Source: Megaleporinus macrocephalus (taxonomy: Eukaryota; Chordata; Actinopteri; Characiformes; Anostomidae). Taken from it: a stretch of 64,000 nt of DNA. The notes below the pieces were generated by a model, which ran no database searches, was not told the DNA's origin, and worked only from the letters and a program-made list of their open reading frames with translations. Both the position numbers and the translations under genes were made by a program. Of the stretch, positions 42,456 to 53,214 are shown piece by piece. The stretch is from positions 36,960,199 to 37,024,198 of the forward strand of contig CM038717.1 in the NCBI GenBank assembly GCA_021613375.1. The letters are read 5' to 3'. Every line of letters starts with the position of its first letter. Position 1 is the stretch's first letter.

Positions 42456-43545
42456 AATATCAAACGCTCAGCTCTTTTAAGCTCTGACTGAACCTGTTCA
42501 TTAGAATGATGATCCATAAGGTATTGATGGAGCCCCAGTTTAGCTCTTGCATTGTTTCCCTCCAAGAAAGTAACTTCTGATGTGAAAGGTTTCCAGTATA
42601 AAAGATGCTTCTGTGTTTAGGATTGAGTGCTATTGCCAATTGTTAGTGACCTTGCTTCAAGTCAGTCCGAGAACATGCTGTGTTTTTAGTTCCATCAGGA
42701 TGCCTCCAACAGCTGGGCTGCTACACTCAACAGCTGTGATATCTTCATATTCATAACTTCTTTGTGAAAATGGTATATTTGGTATATATGCTGGTTGGTA
42801 CAGTGGGCTGGGTTATATTGCTGCCCTCCATGCTGTAGGCTGGGATGTGATTCTCCACCTGGTTAACCACCTTGCACTATGCCAATAAGAGTTCTTGGGC
42901 AAGACTGTATATGTCCAAATATATATAAACCAGTGGGGAACACTCATGGCCCTCTACGTCCTCTCAGAGGGCCTAAAATATTCTTAACACACACACACAC
43001 ACACATATATATATAAAATTGTATTGTATCTACTTACAGTATCTACAACATCTAAACAATTACAAAAAGTGTTTAAATGTTGTAAATATTCAATCTGTGT
43101 TGGAGCGTGAGGGGTTAAGTGGAAGCCTGTGAGTCTGGGTCTCCCCCTATAAGGACTGTGATGCCTCGCAAAATGTTGGTGATTGGTGGTCCTGCTATTC
43201 ATGTACAGAGGGGGCCAGGCAGCAAAATTGACCAATCTTATGTTCCTTCTAAGTGGGCGGGCTTAACTGTATGATCATTTCTGTCCGCTGTGGTGGCGCT
43301 AGCTGGAGAAACAGCTAGCTAGCTCTAGGCTACCACTGCTAGCTAGTTTGCTGAGTCACGATGGAAGCCGAAGCTAGCACTACCACTCCAGAGGAGGACA
43401 CTGTTGCAGGGGCTATCATCCAATAGCGTTCAACCCATGTCCTGCCGAGGCTTAAGGGTCACGGTTCACTACTGATATAAACCCAAAAGCAGAACAGTCC
43501 TCCAACCAAAACCATCCAGCCGGCAGTGCTGCTGTGGTCAGAAAG
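42456..43545. other. Gene-free; (CA)n(TA)n at 42988-43015
   Basis: Apart from a CA/TA compound microsatellite and an AGCTAGCTAG-rich patch (43295-43345) nothing is recognised. 43465-43530 has text resembling other fish inverted-repeat elements. Confidence 0.5.
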
Positions 43546-43553
43546 GTCTATAA
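43546..43553. other. Target-site duplication, left
   Basis: GTCTATAA is repeated exactly at 43751-43758 beyond the right TIR of the small MITE. Confidence 0.9.
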
Positions 43554-43750
43554 CAGCGGTGTCTGATCTTATCCACAAAGGGCCAGTGTGGCTGCAGGTT
43601 TTCATTCCAACACAGCAGGAATACAGCTGGTCAGCAGTTGGAAGACTGAGATGAAATGATTAAACCAGTAGAATCAGGTGTGCTCTAGCCTGTTTGGAGC
43701 GAAAACCAGCAGCCACACTGGACCTTTGTGGACAAGATTGGACACCTCTG
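43554..43750. mobile_element. 197-bp hAT-type MITE with intact TSD and TIRs
   Basis: Left CAGCGGTGTCTGATCTTATC continues with CACAAAGGGCCAGTGTGGCT. The right end reads, inverted, CAGAGGTGTCCAATCTTGTC continuing with CACAAAGGTCCAGTGTGGCT. The arms (about 60 bp) are near-perfect inverted repeats and an exact 8-bp TSD flanks them. It is a classic abundant fish MITE with no coding capacity. Confidence 0.95.
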
Positions 43751-43758
43751 GTCTATAA

Positions 43759-44284
43759 CAAAGACAAACACACTGAAATGTCTGAGGAGAAGACAGCAGT
43801 CAGAAGAGCTGGATGGGGACGAGGGTGAAATCTATTTGAACTGAATAGCATTAGTACATGCCATATTAAAGTTTGAGTGTTGTTGTGCGGTAGAAATGGA
43901 TTTTCTTTTGTTGAGGGCATGAAAAGGTGTTACGAAAGCTTTGAATTTGATTTGAGGTATTGTGTAGAAACCCTGCTTGTACAATTACATGATGATAATT
44001 CCTTAATCACATCAACTCTCTGCTGTGTGGTCGTGTTTATTCCCAGGCAGACGTTTTTTCCAGACTGCGTCAGCACTTCTCGTTATCCAGTGTCGGTCCG
44101 ACACTTTTCCCTGAAGCTCTGGCACAAAAAATGAATGGCTGAAAAGATAAATGACTGTTCGGAAAGTGGTGGAATTAAAATGTGGTCAATGAAGGTTAGT
44201 ATAGGAAGTTCTGGGGCATTTAATACTAATACACAACAGCTTATTTATAGATCATCTGAATAGTCTTCATTTACCTTACTGATA
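43759..44284. other. Gene-free sequence
   Basis: An 85-codon frame (43877-44134) has no recognised domain. No repeat was recognised. Confidence 0.5.
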
Positions 44285-44629
44285 TTGCAGCATGGCTTGA
44301 TATCTCAGCACTGCAGTGACACTGACATGGTGGTGGTGGTGGTGTGTGTTGTGCTGGTATAAGTGGATCAGACACAGCAGTGCTGCTGGAGTGTTTAAAC
44401 ACCTGCTGGATTGAGAATAGTCCACCAACCATCAACATCCAGCCAACAGTGTCCTGTAGGCAGCATCCTGTGACCACTAATGAAGGACTATAGGATGACC
44501 AACACAAACAGTATAGCAACAGATGAGCTACCGTCTCTGACTTTACATCTGCAAGGTGGACCAGCAAGTAGTAGGAGTCTCTAATAGAGTGGACAGTGAG
44601 TGGACACTCCAGCAGCACTGTGACTGTGA
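44285..44629. mobile_element. Partial copy of the long-TIR element
   Basis: CACTGCAGTGACACTGACAT, GTGGATCAGACACAGCAGTG, GAGTGTTTAAACACCTGCTG, TTGAGAATAGTCCACCAACC and AGAGTGGACAGTGAGTGGAC are shared with the copies at 948, 22290 and 54060. It directly abuts repeat D. Confidence 0.85.
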
Positions 44630-44818
44630 CTTACTGTGAGAGAAGTAGATCATATCTTGAGCTCCAGTTTGAAGAACAAAGTGTAGTTCCAGATTTCTCC
44701 TTGACGCCCCAGACATTGTATGAATGTGTTCAGTTCCTTCAGCAGGAATCTTGATTTAGCTTAATGAAGTACTGAGCAGTCAAAGCAGGTATTAGATGAG
44801 AACTGTAAATAAAGCTAC
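44630..44818 (+). mobile_element. Dispersed repeat 'D', copy 4
   Basis: GAGAGAAGTAGATCATATCT through TAGATGAGAACTGTAAATAA is nearly identical to 3509-3675. Confidence 0.95.
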
Positions 44819-44883
44819 AAGCTTCTAGGCCTTCTAAAGGTATAAATTGGGCCTGTGACGGCGGTCCCTTTAGTCCAGCCAAA

Positions 44884-45945
44884 CGTACTAACCACTACAC
44901 CGCCGTACTAACCACTACACCGCCGTACTAACCACTACACCACCATGCTAACCACTACACCACCGTACTAACCACTACACCTCCATACTGACCACTACAC
45001 CACCATACTAACCACTACACCTCCATACTGACCACTACACCACCGTACTAACCACTACACCGCCGTACTAACCACTACACTAACCACTACACCACCGTGC
45101 TAACCACTACACCACCGTACTAACCACTACACTAACCACTACACCACCGTGCTAACCACTACACTAACCACTACACCTCCGTGCTAACCACTACACCACC
45201 GTGCTAACCACTACACCACCGTATTAACCACTACACTAACCACTACACCTCCGTGCTAACCACTACACCACCGTACTAACCACTACATGGTTAGTATGTC
45301 TCCACTAGGATGGGTCTCCCCTTGTGAGTCTGGTTCCTCCCAAGGTTTCTTTCTCCAGTTAAGGGAGTTTTTCCTTGCCACTGTTGCCTCTGGCTTGCTC
45401 ACAGTACTAACCACTACACCACCGTACTAACCACTACACCACCGTGCTAACCACTACACTAACCACTACACCTCCGTGCTAACCACTACACCTCCGAGCT
45501 AACCACTACAACACTGTGCTAACCACTACATTAACCACTACACCTCCGTGCTAACCACTACACCACCGTACTAACCACCACACCTTCTTGCTAACCACTA
45601 CAGTAACCACTACACCTCCGTGCTAACCACTACACTAACCACTACACCTCCGTGCTAACCACAGTACTAACCACGACACCACAGTACTAACCACTACACC
45701 ACCGTACTAACCACTACACCACCGTACTAACAACTACACTAACCCCTACACCACCGTACTAACCACTACACCACCGTGCTAACAACTACACCACCGTACT
45801 AACAACTACACTAACCACTACACCTCCCTGCTAACCACTACACCACCGTATTAACCACTACACCTCCGTGCTAACCACTACACTAACCACTACACCTCCG
45901 TGCTAACCACTACACTAACCACTACACCTCCGTGCTAACCACTCT
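44884..45945 (-). repeat. SINE-head-derived 20-bp array (minus orientation)
   Basis: On the minus strand the unit is TACGGTGGTGTAGTGGTTAG, the 5' tRNA-like head of a SINE, including its pol III A box. About 50 full or partial units are present, with 12-13 bp short units (AACCACTACACT) mixed in. The array is interrupted at 45298-45405 by a LINE/SINE 3' fragment. Confidence 0.95.
45298..45405 (+). mobile_element. L2/V-SINE-like 3' fragment inside the array
   Basis: CCTCCCAAGGTTTCTTTCTC, GGGAGTTTTTCCTTGCCACT and CTCTGGCTTGCTCAC form the conserved 3' text shared by fish L2-type LINEs and their SINEs. A related copy is at 57640-57845. Confidence 0.75.
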
Positions 45946-46562
45946 TTTTGTGTTAAATCTACAGAAAATTACTCAAACTTTTGTGTAAGCAGTTACTAAT
46001 AAGGTGGAGCGTAATCAGATTTAATGACTTTAACAGCAAAAAAACTGTGGTTAAAGTGGTTGCATTAGTCAAATGAATACTTTTCAGCTTTGTTTAGTTT
46101 ATTGATGTTATTTGTAGGAACTTATCTCGTCAGTGTCTAAAAACTTTTCAAAAGTGCCAGATTTAATTGTCTTTAATTTTGCTAGTACTTTTATTAATTC
46201 CACTCCACTTAAGCCTGATAAGACTTGTGGTAGGTTTTTAAAAACTCTTGAATACATCAGTAACCCCTCAGGAAACTTTAATGGTCAAGCTAGACGTGTG
46301 ACCTGAATGTATTATCTTCCTCTGTGTGCAACTTCAAAGTAAACCCTCATGCATACTTTCACTGTGTGGAACTCACTGGCACAGCAAAACAAGGTGATTT
46401 ACCGTTTGCTTGTGTATTAATTGAGTTGTGTATGCGTTACAGGGGGCATGTTTTTATTAATACCATTATTATTTATGTAATTTTTGTGTTTAACATGTTG
46501 GCTACATTAGCACAAGCACATTGTGTAATGCTTCTAAGCACAGATCATAATCGTTAGCTTAT
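45946..46562. other. Gene-free sequence
   Basis: A 77-codon frame (46324-46557) lacks domains. Nothing else was recognised upstream of the LTR. Confidence 0.5.
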
Positions 46563-46763
46563 TGTAGTGACTTACTACTGGCTGTGGACTACACACGGAG
46601 CCTCATAGTGCCGCAGTGGGGTAACAGAGGCTTTTTTTGGAGAAGTGTGCTGATTGGTAACCTGCCGTGCCATGCGCTGGCTTAAACAGTGCTGAGTGTT
46701 CAATAAAAGAGCATTCGCTTAAACCACTTTGAGTCCAGTGTTGTCTTCCATGCTGACGCTACA
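46563..46763 (+). mobile_element. Short LTR (201 bp), TGTAG...CTACA
   Basis: It begins TGTAGTGACT and ends GACGCTACA (terminal TG...CA with a 5-bp inverse match). It contains a polyadenylation signal AATAAA (about 46702) and lies one base before a primer-binding site. No gag or pol follows and no second LTR was found in the window, so this is the 5' end of a truncated retroelement, probably Ty3/Gypsy-like by length and PBS type. Confidence 0.65.
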
Positions 46764-46764
46764 A

Positions 46765-46783
46765 TGGTGTCAGAAGTGGGATT
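46765..46783 (+). promoter_or_regulatory. Primer-binding site complementary to tRNA-Leu 3' end
   Basis: TGGTGTCAGAAGTGGGAT is the reverse complement of the tRNA-Leu(CAA)-type acceptor end (...ATCCCACTTCTGACACCA). Its position one base after CTACA is where an LTR retrotransposon PBS belongs. Confidence 0.75.
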
Positions 46784-46829
46784 GCTCCCTTGTAAACTGG
46801 AGAGCCATGGCATTATTATAAGGTGACAT

Positions 46830-47180
46830 CCCAGACAACATGTCTATGTGGGCCCTATATGGGATTTCACTGGGCTGTAAAGGTTTTCCGTGGGCTTTTT
46901 GATTGGTGATACTTGGGCCCCAGATGGGTTATAACTTTGGGCCCCAGTTGGGTCAGTTTGTGGGTACCCGTTAGGCTACAGGTGTCGCCCCCAGTGGGCT
47001 ACCATTGTGGGGCCCAGTTAGGCATTTATTGTGGGCCCCAGTTTAAAGCTACAGTTGTGGGCACCACTTGGGTCACTGTCGTGTAGCCCAGTTAGGCTGC
47101 ATTTGTGGCCCAGATTGGCTCTATTAGTGGTCTACATGGCCAAACACACACAGGACCCACATGGAGCCAATGGATAAATC
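46830..47180. repeat. Degenerate 'GGGCCC' repeat
   Basis: Units built around TGTGGGCCCCAGTTGGGT recur irregularly (46848, 46912, 46938, 47008, 47030, 47183). CCCTATATGGGATTTCACTG then GGCTGTAAA is a dispersed fish repeat start that I recognise. Spacing is irregular and no open frame is intact. Confidence 0.65.
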
Positions 47181-47703
47181 TTTGTGGGCCCCAACTGGGT
47201 TGCCAAAAGTGTTTCCGGCTGGTGGCCTATCCTGACGAAGACAGGAGGCAAGGACCATGTTAGCTGCTACATACCACCCCACGGATAACAACAAAGCCAG
47301 TGTGTTCAGTGGAACACCACAGGAACTCATTTGATGTTAACGAAACCTTTGGAGATCTTATTTAATTAGGTTTTCATGTTTGGTGCATTATTATAATAAA
47401 CTATTTAAACTGAGTATTTCAGGTATGTGATTTTAGACTCTTATTTGAAAGAAGGTACAAACTAGCTGCTAGTTTTGACATTTACTGAGCCGAGATTCTC
47501 TAAATGCCAGGTCTCGAGTTCCTCGTCCTGTTTTGTCCTTTTCTTTCTGACAGGAATGTGTGTTTTTCTGAAACACTGTTGATTTCACACTCAGAGAGAC
47601 GCAGAGTGGCTGGCTGGCTGTAACAGTTCATACACACATGCTGCAATAACCCGCCAGACAAACTGTCTGCTAATGCTGTCAGTGCCTATTTAAACCTATA
47701 CAG

Positions 47704-47738
<35 letters not shown>

Positions 47739-47850
47739 CTGTGATACATTATCTGTGTGATACTGACACTAAGAGCAGCAATCCAATCTGTAAACCAGCA
47801 ATCAGACAGTTTATACAGGCACTGATGTCTTCAGTATTAATGTTATTCAA
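47181..47850. other. Gene-free sequence with (GA)n at 47708-47735
   Basis: Nothing was recognised apart from a GA dinucleotide run. Confidence 0.5.
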
Positions 47851-48440
47851 GACTCCAAGCTGATTGGTTAGCGTTTCTGCTACTGAGTGCTGATTGGTTA
47901 GCATTACTGCTACTGAGTGCTGATTGGTTAGCATTACTGCTACTGAGTGCTGATTGGTTAGCATTTCTGCTACTGAGTGCTGATTGGTTAGCATTACTGC
48001 TATTGAGTGCTGATTGGTTAGCATTACTGCTATTAAGTGCTGATTGGTTAGCATTACTGCTACTGAGTGCTGATTGGTTAGCATTACTGCTACTGAGTGC
48101 TGATTGGTTAGCATTACTGCTACTGAGTGCTAATTGGTTAGCATTACTGCTACTGAGTGCTGATTGGTTAGCATTACTGCTACTGAGTGCTGATTGGTTT
48201 GCATTACTGCTACTGAGAGCTGATTGGTTAGCATTTCTGCTACTGAGTGCTGATTGGTTAGCATTTCTGCTACTGAGTGCTGATTGGTTAGCATTTCTGC
48301 TACTGAGTGCTGATTGGTTAGTATTACTCCTACTGAGTGCTGATTGGTTAGCATTACTTCTACTAAGTGCTGATTTGTTGGCATTACTGCTACTGAGTGC
48401 TGATTGGCTAGCACTATTGCTACTGAGTGCTTGTTGCTAA
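47851..48440 (+). repeat. 30-bp minisatellite of CCAAT-box units (about 20)
   Basis: The period is exactly 30 bp. The core GTGCTGATTGGTTAGCATTA contains CTGATTGGTTAG, a perfect match to the NF-Y consensus (CTGATTGGYTRR, inverted CCAAT). All but two or three units keep ATTGG. Frames on both strands are open because the unit length is divisible by 3, and they are artefacts. Confidence 0.95.
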
Positions 48441-48760
48441 GCATGACTGCTACTTAGACGATGATAGGCAACTGCTACTGACTGTGGATTTGCTAATACT
48501 ACTTCTACTAAGTGCTGATTGGTTAACACTACTGCTGATGAGAGCTAGTTGGTTAGTAATATTGCTATTTATAGATGATGATTAGCTACTGTTACTGAGT
48601 GCTGATTGGTTAGCATTACTGCTTCTGAGTACTGATTGGTTGGCATTACTGCTAATGAGTGCTGATTGGTTAACATAATTGCTACTGTGTGCTGATTGGG
48701 TAGCATTATTCCTACAAAGTGCTGATTTGTTGGCACTACTGTGCTGATTGGCTGGTAAGC
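48441..48760 (+). repeat. Degenerate continuation of the CCAAT array
   Basis: Units such as AGTGCTGATTGGTTAACACT and TGAGTACTGATTGGTTGGCA continue with irregular spacing and more substitutions. Confidence 0.85.
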
Positions 48761-49737
48761 AGATCCACTCATTGATGCTATATGACATGTAAGTTTTTAA
48801 CAGCACTGAAATGTTTTAGCAGGACTGAATATTTTATGCTGCTGTTTGTTGAGTAAACAAGTGTTTTGTACAAAATCTTTATAGGAAGCAGTTTACAGTG
48901 GACTTGCTCTTCATCGCCCTCTAATGTCTGAGCAACCTGAAGTTCTTATTGAGTGGCAGTACTTCTCACTACATATTGTATTCCACTAATTAGCACGGGG
49001 CTAACTACGTGTTTACACCTTCACGCACTTGTCATACAGGCCATGTGGAGCTGTTCAGACACTAATAGACTCAATTACATGGTTTCTGACACTGTTTGAC
49101 TAAAGCAGAGACAAAATTCAGGCTTGAGGACAGCTGCTTTGAGTGATGCAACATTTTCGCCCTTTGGATTTCAGTCACGACTCGGCGGCAGCTCTTCCAA
49201 TTCACCATTAGAATTGCACCATTATATTATATTAATATCTCTGTCTTTCTCGGCCTGAAAAGGCTGATGTATTTCGGTTGCTGAAGCTCACGAGAGGCAC
49301 GCGTGTCTGATGCAGTCGGTCCTCAGGTGGCTCAGCTCTATCTTTATCTTCTCCTCTCCTCCGATCGATCTCACCGCGTCTGTGGCGGGGAGGTCAGGGT
49401 AAAGCCGCGTCCTGATTGCTTGATCGATAGCGCAGTGGATTTGGATGAAATGGATGACAGGAATAGTTCTATTCTGCTCAATCCGATACTGAGCGTCTTC
49501 TCATTTAGGACTTGATGCATCGTCTTAAAGGAAAAGTGTGAAAAGTCAGGAAATGGTTAATGATCAGTAAAAGCCAGACAATGCCAGCAGGATGATAACA
49601 TGGCTACAGATGAGCTAAGGCCAGCATAGCATAATGGTAGCTAAGGCCAGATGAAAGTTAGCATTAAGTAGCATTAAGTAAAACTCTCACAAAGTCATAC
49701 ACTACTGTATTTTCAGTACAGTAATGTCTTATAACGA
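48761..49737. other. Unique island, candidate conserved non-coding element
   Basis: About 49150-49520 is repeat-free and moderately CpG-bearing (CACGACTCGGCGGCAG, CTCCGATCGATCTCACCGCG), with TTGATCGATAG. A 70-codon frame (49303-49515) shows no domain. Constraint is inferred only. Confidence 0.4.
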
Positions 49738-51050
49738 CTACTGAGTGCTGACTGGTTAACACCACTGCTACTGCTACTACTGACTGATAATATTGACTGC
49801 TGATTGGTTGGCATTACTGCTACAAGTTGCTGATTGGTTAGCACTACTGCTACTAACTGATACTACTGCTACTGACTGTTGGTTGGTTGGCATTACTGCA
49901 ATTGTATGCTGATTGGTTAACGCTACTACTACTGACTGACTGATACTACTGCTATAGACTGCTGATTAGCTGGCATTACTGCTTCTAAGTGCTGATTGGT
50001 TAGCACTACTGCTACTGACTGACGGATACTACTGCTATTGACTGCTGTTTGGTTGGCATTACTGCTACAAGTTGCTGATTGGTTAGCACTACTGCTACTA
50101 ACTGATACTACTACTGCTATTGACTGCTGTTTGGTTGGCATTACTGCTACAAGTTGCTGATTGGTTAGCACTACTGCTACTAACTGCTACTACTACTGCT
50201 ATTGACTGCTGATTGGTTGGCATTACTGCTACTGAGTGCTGATTGGTTATCAGTACTGCTACTAACTGATACTACTGCTACTGACTGTTGGTTGGTTGGC
50301 ATTACTGCAATTGTATGCTGATTGGTTAACGCTACTACTACTGACTGACTGATACTACTGCTATTGACTGCTGATTAGCTGGCATTACTGCTTCTAAGTG
50401 CTGATTGGTTAGCACTACTGCTACTGACTGACGGATACTACTGCTATTGACTGCTGTTTGGTTGGCATTACTGCTACAAGTTGCTGATTGGTTAGCACTA
50501 CTGCTACTAACTGATACTACTACTGCTATTGACTGCTGTTTGGTTGGCATTACTGCTACAAGTTGCTGATTGGTTAGCACTACTGCTACTAACTGCTACT
50601 ACTACTGCTATTGACTGCTGATTGGTTGGCATTACTGCTACTGAGTGCTGATTGGTTATCAGTACTGCTACTAACTGATACTACTGCTACTGACTGTTGG
50701 TTGGTTGGCATTACTGCAACTGTGTGCTTATTGGTTAGCACTCCTGCTACTGACTGATACTGCTATTGACTGCTGATTGGCTGGCATTACTGCTACTGAG
50801 TGCTGATTGGATATCAGTACTGATACTACTGCTACTGACTGTTGGTTGGTTGGCATTATTGCGACTATGTGCTGATTGGTTAACGGTACTACTATTGACT
50901 GTCTGATACTACTGCTATTGACTGCTGATTGGTTGGCATTACTGCTACTGGCTGCTGATTGGTTGACTGTACTGCTACTATGTGCTGACTGGTTAGCACA
51001 ACCTCTACTGACTGCTGATTGGTTGGCATTACTGCTACAAAGTGCTATAT
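49738..51050 (+). repeat. Second CCAAT-unit array with 409-bp higher-order repeat
   Basis: Units combine GCTGATTGGTTGGCATTACT or GCTGATTGGTTAGCACTACT with CTACTGACTG/CTACTAACTG spacers. Two 409-bp copies (49861-50269 and 50270-50678) differ at one base by my reading (TATAGACTG versus TATTGACTG). A third, diverged copy starts at 50679. Unit sequence is clearly related to the 47.9-kb array. Confidence 0.95.
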
Positions 51051-52327
51051 ATATTCCAGACAGGAAGCTCTTATTTTTTAAATATTTAAATAGTAGTAAT
51101 ACAGTAAGTAGTGCTTCTACATATGTCCGTGTCATGTCAATGAGTGCATGTATCATATATACAGTTAATGGTTTAACTCCTCTGTGATTGCAGCCTATTG
51201 TTCTTGTGATCAGATTCCTATTGATTATCGTATTGAATTATCTCTAAATCAATAAGCAGCATTTACTGCTTCTTTTCGTCTGCTCAATAAACCATTTTCT
51301 GTTTTACTTTCTGTTCCATTGCGGAGGAGAAATCAATGGTTTGAAATGAAGTCCTTTGTTTGATTTATATGATGCATTCTTGTCGTTTCAAGTGACTGTT
51401 TTATGAAACCTGTTCCACACGAGCCAATTGCAACAGTTGCGACAATGTTTCAAATAAATTGCAGGCCGCTTTGTTGTATAAAACTCAGGTTCAATTAAAC
51501 CAGCATGTAGGTTTCAACCAACTAAAGTTCTGAAGTTAGCTCACGGTGACCTGAAGTTAGCACAATTTAATTCCAACAGGGACCAAACAATCTCTTTGTT
51601 TCCCAGTTTCTAAGAAAACGACCCAACAACTTTTGAGAGCAGCCCAAAGTGCAGGAAATCTGCTGAAATGTTTAATGAGATATTAATGGGACGTCCTGAG
51701 AGTGATCTAACCTAATGTGTCATCAAGTAGAGCAAGTTTAAATTTAGCTTGGCATTAACGTAATGAGATTTGAGTCTTGAACTCATTTGGTGACGCTGGA
51801 ACATGAATTTATTCATCTGGTTTATACGTTACGGCAGGATGTGTCCAGATACGGGATGAATATAAATGAGTCATTTTTGGTTGCGGGAGATTCGTGTCAT
51901 GATGGAGGTCTTCTGAAGAAATTATATTTGGTAATTCGATTAGCTCTGACCTGATGTTGATCAGTATTCTTTCCTGTACTGGGAGATGTTTTATTTCTGT
52001 TTTCACCCAAATGGTTTTCAGTGTTTCAGGCGAGTTAATCAGGCATGCTAATGAATTGGCCCACTGAAGCACCGGCCCTAATTTTGCTTGCGCGTTTCCT
52101 TGTTTGTGCAGATCAAGATGCCTGATTGTTTATTTACCTGAGCAGAAGTAATTTAGCTTTTAGTGAGATTGCATTTCGTCGAGGACATCGTCTAGAAACC
52201 TAAGGAGGCTTTCTGGTGGGGTAGTGGAGCTACAGCTGGAAAGTCTTACTAAACTAGTGGTTTATTTAAAGGCCTTTAAGTTTCCAGAGATGTACCATGA
52301 GGTGCATCTCCTACATATACATATATA
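51051..52327. other. Unique island 51180-52190; repeat D outer fragment at its start
   Basis: 51050-51130 resembles 38800-38890 (CAGACAGGAAGCTC, AATACAGTAAGTAGTGCTTC). Beyond it about 1 kb is repeat-free, AT-rich and information-rich (GATCAGATTCCTATTGATTA, GGCATGCTAATGAATTGGCC), with no splice-bounded coding frame. It is a good candidate for vertebrate conserved non-coding DNA. Confidence 0.4.
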
Positions 52328-52920
52328 GGCGGCACGGTGGTGTAGTGGTTAGTACGGTGGTGTGGTGGTGTAGTGGTTAGTACGGTGGTGTGGTGGTGTA
52401 GTGGTTAGTACAGTGGTGTAGTTGGTCAGTATGGTGGTGTAGTGGTTAGTTCGGTGGTGTAGTGGTCAGTGCGGTGGTGTAGTGGTTAGTAAGGTGGTGT
52501 AGTGGTTAACATGGTGGTGTAGTGGTTAGTATGGTGGTGTAGTGGTTAGTACGGTGGTGTGGTGGTGTAGTGGTTAGTACGGTGGTGTAGTGGTTAGTAC
52601 AGTGGTGTAGTTGGTCAGTATGGTGGTGTAGTGGTTAACATGGTGGTGTAGTGGTTAGTATGGTGGTGTAGTGGTTAGCATGGTGGTGTAGTGGTTAGTA
52701 TGGTGGTGTAGTGGTTAGTATGGTGGTGTAGTGGTTAGTTCGGTGGTGTAGTGGTTAGTATGGTGGTGTAGTGGTCAGTACGGTGGTGTAGTGGTTAGCA
52801 TGGTGGTGTAGTGGTTAGGACGGTGGTGTAGTGGTTAGTATGGTGGTGTAGTGGTTAGGACGGTGGTGTAGTGGTTAGGACGGTGGTGTAGTGGTTAGTA
52901 TGGTGGTGTAGTGGTTAGTA
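52328..52920 (+). repeat. SINE-head-derived 20-bp array (plus orientation, about 29 units)
   Basis: It begins with the true SINE 5' end GGCGGCACGGTGGTGTAGTGG and then repeats the 20-bp unit TACGGTGGTGTAGTGGTTAG with ATGG/ACGG and AGTA/AGCA variants. Some 13-bp short units (GGTGGTGTGGTGG) are present. No SINE body follows; repeat D starts at once. Confidence 0.95.
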
Positions 52921-53110
52921 CATACATTCATACAATGTCTGGGGCGTCCAGGAGAAATCTGGAACCTAACTTTGTTCTTCAAACTGGAGCTCAAGATATG
53001 ATCTACTTCTTTCACAATAAGATATTCATGTTACTTTGTATTGGATGTATGCTTATTTGCATCTGTTCTGGAGTTCTTACTGGTGAAAATACACTTACTG
53101 ATAAGAACTG
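52921..53110 (-). mobile_element. Dispersed repeat 'D', copy 5 (inverted)
   Basis: ACATTCATACAATGTCTGGG, AAACTGGAGCTCAAGATATG and ACAATAAGATATTCATGTTA match copy 1 in reverse, continuing with CTGTTCTGGAGTTCTTACTG. Confidence 0.95.
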
Positions 53111-53214
53111 TATGTACTCAGTGTCTCCTCCTGATTTCCTCCACTTTGGCATAGCTGTCAGACGAAGTGGTTTCAGATCTTCATACAAAATGTGTTTGGA
53201 AATGTTTTTGAATT

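Noticed and set aside
47749..48440. Open frames on both strands at the CCAAT array (Leu-rich; Asn-Gln-His-rich)
   Set aside because: The exact 30-bp period keeps every stop-free phase open. The composition is purely that of the repeat.
52328..52920. True tRNA genes
   Set aside because: Only the A-box half is repeated. There is no B box (GGTTCGANNCC), no acceptor stem pairing and no anticodon arm, so these are SINE heads.
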